DNA of 64,000 nucleotides, taken from Eupeodes corollae. Its lineage: Eukaryota; Arthropoda; Insecta; Diptera; Syrphidae. The stretch covers positions 23,595,118-23,659,117 of the forward strand of contig NC_079149.1 of the NCBI RefSeq assembly GCF_945859685.1, written 5' to 3'. Positions 60,182 to 64,000 of the stretch are shown piece by piece. Positions within the stretch are counted from its first letter, which is position 1. Each line of letters opens with the position of its first letter. The notes under the pieces were generated by a model. It was given only the letters and a program-made list of their open reading frames with translations, was not told the origin of the DNA and searched no databases. Both the position numbers and the translations under genes were made by a program.

Positions 60182-62030
60182 CTTTGGGGATTTCAAAAGG
60201 GTTAATTAGATTTTGTTTTAAATTGCTCAGGAATGTTATACTTCTATACTTAAAGGTATGTTTATATTAGTTTAAAACAAATTTTGTCTTTTATTAAAAG
60301 TTGGAAATGCTTTTCCTTCGTCAAAATAAGTACATTTATATTTTTAACATTAAGAGTCTACAATACAATCTTTATTTTTTTGTATGTTTTTTAAATGAAA
60401 TCTTAATTACAACTTGACGTTGGTCTTTAAAAAATACTAACGAAAAATTTTAAGTGAAAATTACTTAATATCAGCTTAAAGATTAAAACGACTTTCAACA
60501 AGTTTTCAATCAACTTCGTCTAGGTGGTTCCCAAACTTTTTTTTAACATTTCACACTTAAAATCTGTAAGACAATAGAAGATTTCCCAAATAAGAAAATC
60601 TTGTTCGAATTCTTCTTGATGATCGATAGTTCATCATGTTTGCTAATGAATGAATCCCAGTTTTTCAGTTTTGATTGAATACAGAGTTAAAATCAGATCT
60701 AGTTACCACTGATTTCATAATTAACTCACGAACAAGTTCTTCAGTGGGGGTTTTATCAAAACCCCATGAGTGGTATTAAAATTTGGAATCACTGAGAAGT
60801 TATTGAATCAGTTGTTAAAAGAAAGTTAATAGATTTTGGCATTTTGGTTGACAGCCACACAGCTGTTGTTTTTTGTTGTTGTTTTTAAAATTATACAAAA
60901 CGAATAATTGAATTAATATTGATACCAGAATCCAACTTTTTCTCGAAATAAATTAAAATAATTTTGTCACGATCAGATAACTCTTTTTCTTCTTAAAACA
61001 ATTAAACTTATAATTTCGTATTAACATCCATCGCTTTAGTCTTAGACTCCTAAAAATCATTAATTTTTTAACAAAAAGAAGTATTTCAGTATCTGTCAAA
61101 ATTCAGAGTTGACTCACTAAATTTGAAGGGTTTAACCTTTAACTTTGATGGTATCACACTTAAAAAACTGGACAATTCAAAATTGAAAACATTTTTTTAA
61201 AATCATAAATTTTTGTTGCGAGTATTCAAAAAGTTGAATATTGGAGCAAAGTGGTCCAAATATAAACGATAAATTTATAAATTTTTAAAATGTTACATTT
61301 CTTACTGTTTCAAAGTCCTTATAATCTAATACTTTGGAACGTTTGCACACGTTCCATAGGATATCTTTTTCAGTTTGGAATATCTCCAGAAACTAGTAAG
61401 TTCTTCGAATGAGACTTGTCTCACAAATAATTACATAAAAATGTTTAAAAATTATTTAAAAAGTAGTTAAGTTGATGTTTTTTCTTATTGTTTATAGTTC
61501 GCAAAACGGGTTCTTGGCATTTAATACAATTTTGAGAATTATCCAATTAAAACTTTCTTTCAGAAAAAAGAAATATTGGCAAAATAGCTTACACTTCAAT
61601 TACACTGGTCAACAAGACAATGTAGGCAATCAAACGTTTTATGAAAATTTTGATGGCCTGAACCGACTTCTAAGATACAACCTTCAATAATTCGAAGAAA
61701 ATTCATATAATGAACGAAGAATTGAAGTTCATTACCATTTTTTGACAGCATAAATTGATGGTACTCTTTGTTAATAAAAAACTTTCTTTTGTCGAAAAAC
61801 ATTTACGATATTGGAGTTTATTCTTAGATTCATTACTCCTAATTAACTATTATTGCCTTCTTCATTTTTTAAATATTTTTTATTTTTACAAGGATTCATT
61901 TTTTTTATAAACTATTTAACAAAAGTTTTTCAAAAGAAACGTATTTTTTGCTATAAATTGTCAAATTCTATTGAAAGATGGTTACGATGTCGAAGGATTA
62001 AAAAACCACTTCAAAATCAGGTATTTTCAA
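60182..62030 (-). other. CSP-B intron sequence, nothing recognised
   Basis: This follows, on the minus strand, the missing first CSP exon. No signal-peptide exon with C-x6-C and a terminal Lys plus GT donor was found here. Confidence 0.5.
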
Positions 62031-62039
62031 AATTGAGAT

Positions 62040-62360
62040 GAATCAACTCGTTAACCCCAAAGTTAAATATTCAAGTTCTATGGTGAATTCGTCGAAATTA
62101 AAAAAAAAAAACATCCTATGTCCATTCTTTTGTTATCTGATATTAACTTCTTCATTCTCAAAACGGTTCATATATTTTTATATTAACTTTCGAAAACCGG
62201 TTAAAAATTATTTAAAAATTGAAAAGCTTTTCAAAATAAAATGTTTATTGTTTGGTGAAACAAAAAGAAAAACTACTTTTCAAAATAACAAAACGTTTTA
62301 CTTTTCATAAAAGACTTTACACTTTGCAATTTGGGTTTGGTTAAACGTAAGTTTGAAAAA
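62040..62360 (+). repeat. Dispersed repeat D, copy 2
   Basis: ATGTTTATTGTTTGGTGAAA (62240) with AAAAAGAAAAACTAC and CAAAATAACAAAACG parallels 49.2 kb. Confidence 0.55.
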
Positions 62361-62939
62361 AAAATCAGCACTTGAAATTAACTCTGAAACCAAGTATTCA
62401 GAAACCTTAGGGAGATATAAGAAGGTTTCTTGAAAGCATCAGATAAATTCAAACGACGACCCATAACCCATCTCATAACTAAAAAGAAATTATAAAAACT
62501 TAGTGAGATAAATAAAAGATTTAAAAGGAAACTAGAAGCCAAAGATTTTGACCTTGTAAAATTGTCATACAATTTATTGTTAAGTGTAATGTTGAGCTTT
62601 AACTTAGCCTTAAGAACCCCGTTTTTGGTTATGATAAGCATTTTTGAAGTCATATTTTTACTAACGGTGAAATTCGAATTCTGTAAATTTCAAACCTTTA
62701 AAATTAAAGAAGCATTGTTTTGTCTTTGCAGCAAAACCAGTGAATTGATTGTCAACCGGTGTTATTGATTGTAAGGTTTTCAGAATTTCTTTTATAATGA
62801 TTTGACTTATTGTGAAAAATGTTGTGATTTTTTTTATAATAAGTCGCCTTTTAATGCCATAGACTCAAGGCAAGTGTTATGAAATGAAGAAAGGTTTTAA
62901 AATTAGGTGTCGGTGCACAATTAATTGAAAATACATCAA

Positions 62940-63060
62940 TGAAAAGGAAAGTAAAATTGTAGTAAGGCATTCCACATTCGAGAAGTACGGCTAAGAAACA
63001 CATTACTTAACAGTACGACATTGTTTGAGCTTGAATTTAATCTGAAAAGCATTTTCTTAT
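62940..63060 (-). pseudogene. LINE 3' end fragment, same family as 33.6 kb
   Basis: On the plus strand GGCATTCCACATTCGAGAAG and CAGTACGACATTG-TTTGAGC align with 33650-33740 (GCATTCCACATTCGTGTGGT, CAGTACGTCCGAAATTAGGC). On the minus strand it encodes FLSRTSRMWNALL, the counterpart of FFSRTTRMWNALP. A short, dead 3' fragment. Confidence 0.75.
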
Positions 63061-64000
63061 TCCCTTTTATATATTTGTTGGGAGAGTATATTTATGGAAC
63101 TCTATACTATGGCGCAAAATTTTAAACAGTTCTCATTTAATCAATGAAGCCGACTCTAGTTAAAGAAGTTATTTATTTGAAGAGTCTTGTTAAAATTTAT
63201 ATTAATTTTAAACACTCTAGTCTGCTAACTAATTAATTATTTAACGTGACTAAGGGTATTTGTATGGTTTTTATGGGCTGTGGTAGAGGTCCCCGTTTTA
63301 AATCCTTAATTCTTTCCAATTTAGATGGCGAGTGATTTTGCGAGAGAAAATGAACTGCCGCGAAGTGATTGTCATTGTTGATTTACAAGCTCAAAATAAT
63401 CTTCTCATCTTCAATCAAAAAATAGAGTACGTTATAAATGTTCAAAAAGTTGATCCTATAAGTTTAGTAAAAAAATGAACTTTACTATTTAAAAAATAAT
63501 AAATAACAGTCTATAGAGTACCAGGGCCTAGTGGCTAATAGCTCTGAACCATTCTAGTATGCAAATCATGACGGGGACAGAGGAAATTTAATATCAGATA
63601 TTTTCTATGCTCAAAGAAAATTTTAGTTTTAACTTAATTTTCACTTGGGAAAATTTTCAAAATTCGGAAAGAGTATTTTTCTTACTTCTATACATATTTC
63701 GAGTCTAGAAACTTTTGTTTCTTGGTAAATTTTGTATGTTATATTCAAAATACTTTATTAAAAAAATTAATATAAGTTCCTATTTTTATTTTGACTGTCA
63801 AAAGATAAATTTAGTCGAAAAAAAGACAAATAATAATATACGCAACACTTTAAAGAGTTTTTCAATACCATGCTTTATTTGAAATAACCCCCTTTTTTGT
63901 GACATACGATAAATAAAAACTACACTATTACTAAAAATGAAACTATGAATAATTCAGAAATGTGTTGAAAAAGTTAAAGTTCTTTACAAAAATGGTGAAC
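63061..64000. other. Spacer to window end, nothing recognised
   Basis: Mixed AT-rich sequence. A slightly GC-richer patch at 63.26-63.40 kb has no supported frame. If CSP-B has a long first intron this is part of it. Confidence 0.35.

Noticed and set aside
63520..63600. Possible second tRNA-derived SINE (CCTAGTGGCTAATAGC)
   Set aside because: An A-box-like string is present but no B box was found at proper spacing.
1..64000. CRISPR arrays, bacterial operons, riboswitches, complete tRNA or rRNA genes
   Set aside because: None seen; the window is eukaryotic and the only tRNA-like sequence is the SINE head.

Overview
The window looks like AT-rich nuclear DNA of an insect, most likely a fly (Diptera). 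It has spliced genes with consensus GT-AG introns, chemosensory proteins of the OS-D/A10 family (found in arthropods), a tRNA-derived SINE, and many decayed transposons of insect type (copia, LINEs, mariner, PIF/Harbinger, foldback-like repeats). Nothing bacterial or viral was seen. Species cannot be named from the sequence.

Two host genes are supported, both on the minus strand and both encoding chemosensory proteins (CSPs). CSP-A spans about 23.58 kb down to 9.6 kb. It has a non-coding first exon behind a TATA box (about 23.6 kb), an 8.5 kb intron, a coding exon with signal peptide and the first cysteine pair (14734-14940), a 4.86 kb phase-1 intron after the lysine codon where CSP introns usually lie, and a last exon (9703-9872) with the CxxC pair. 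The predicted precursor is 119 aa. CSP-B starts upstream of the window. Its second CSP exon is 59960-60181 and ends in a donor site instead of a stop. It is followed by at least five further minus-strand exons or exon extensions (59644-59861, 58930-59106, 58554-58874, 55979-56269, 51161-51277). All are phase compatible and offer three different low-complexity C-terminal tails. This is the most interesting feature here.

A processed copy of the ribosomal protein L35A (eL33) mRNA lies at 36.1-36.6 kb inside an older repeat and carries a frameshift near its end.

The rest is mostly transposon debris. From left to right: a copia fragment with a stop in the protease active site (1-660); a LINE (4.1-6.5 kb) and a LINE RNase H remnant (6.7-6.96 kb); a PIF/Harbinger element with Myb-like and DDE genes (7.06-9.41 kb); an inverted-arm repeat (11.6-13.65 kb); a 'GCCCAAA' foldback-like element (15.2-16.35 kb); a tRNA-derived SINE (16.93-17.14 kb); a dead mariner (20.14-21.37 kb); a 1.7 kb element with about 250 bp near-identical terminal inverted repeats and an intact spliced 214-aa gene (26.15-27.85 kb); a second Harbinger gene split by a repeat (28.84-30.78 kb); LINEs at 31.2-31.8, 33.56-34.65, 53.2-54.1 and 62.94-63.06 kb; a foldback-like TCTAGA/TCGAGA element hosting the 34 kb LINE; and further repeat copies at 35-37, 41-42, 44.9-49.5, 54-55 and 62 kb, including a hammerhead-like motif at 46.17 kb. 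Gaps not listed are AT-rich DNA in which nothing was recognised.
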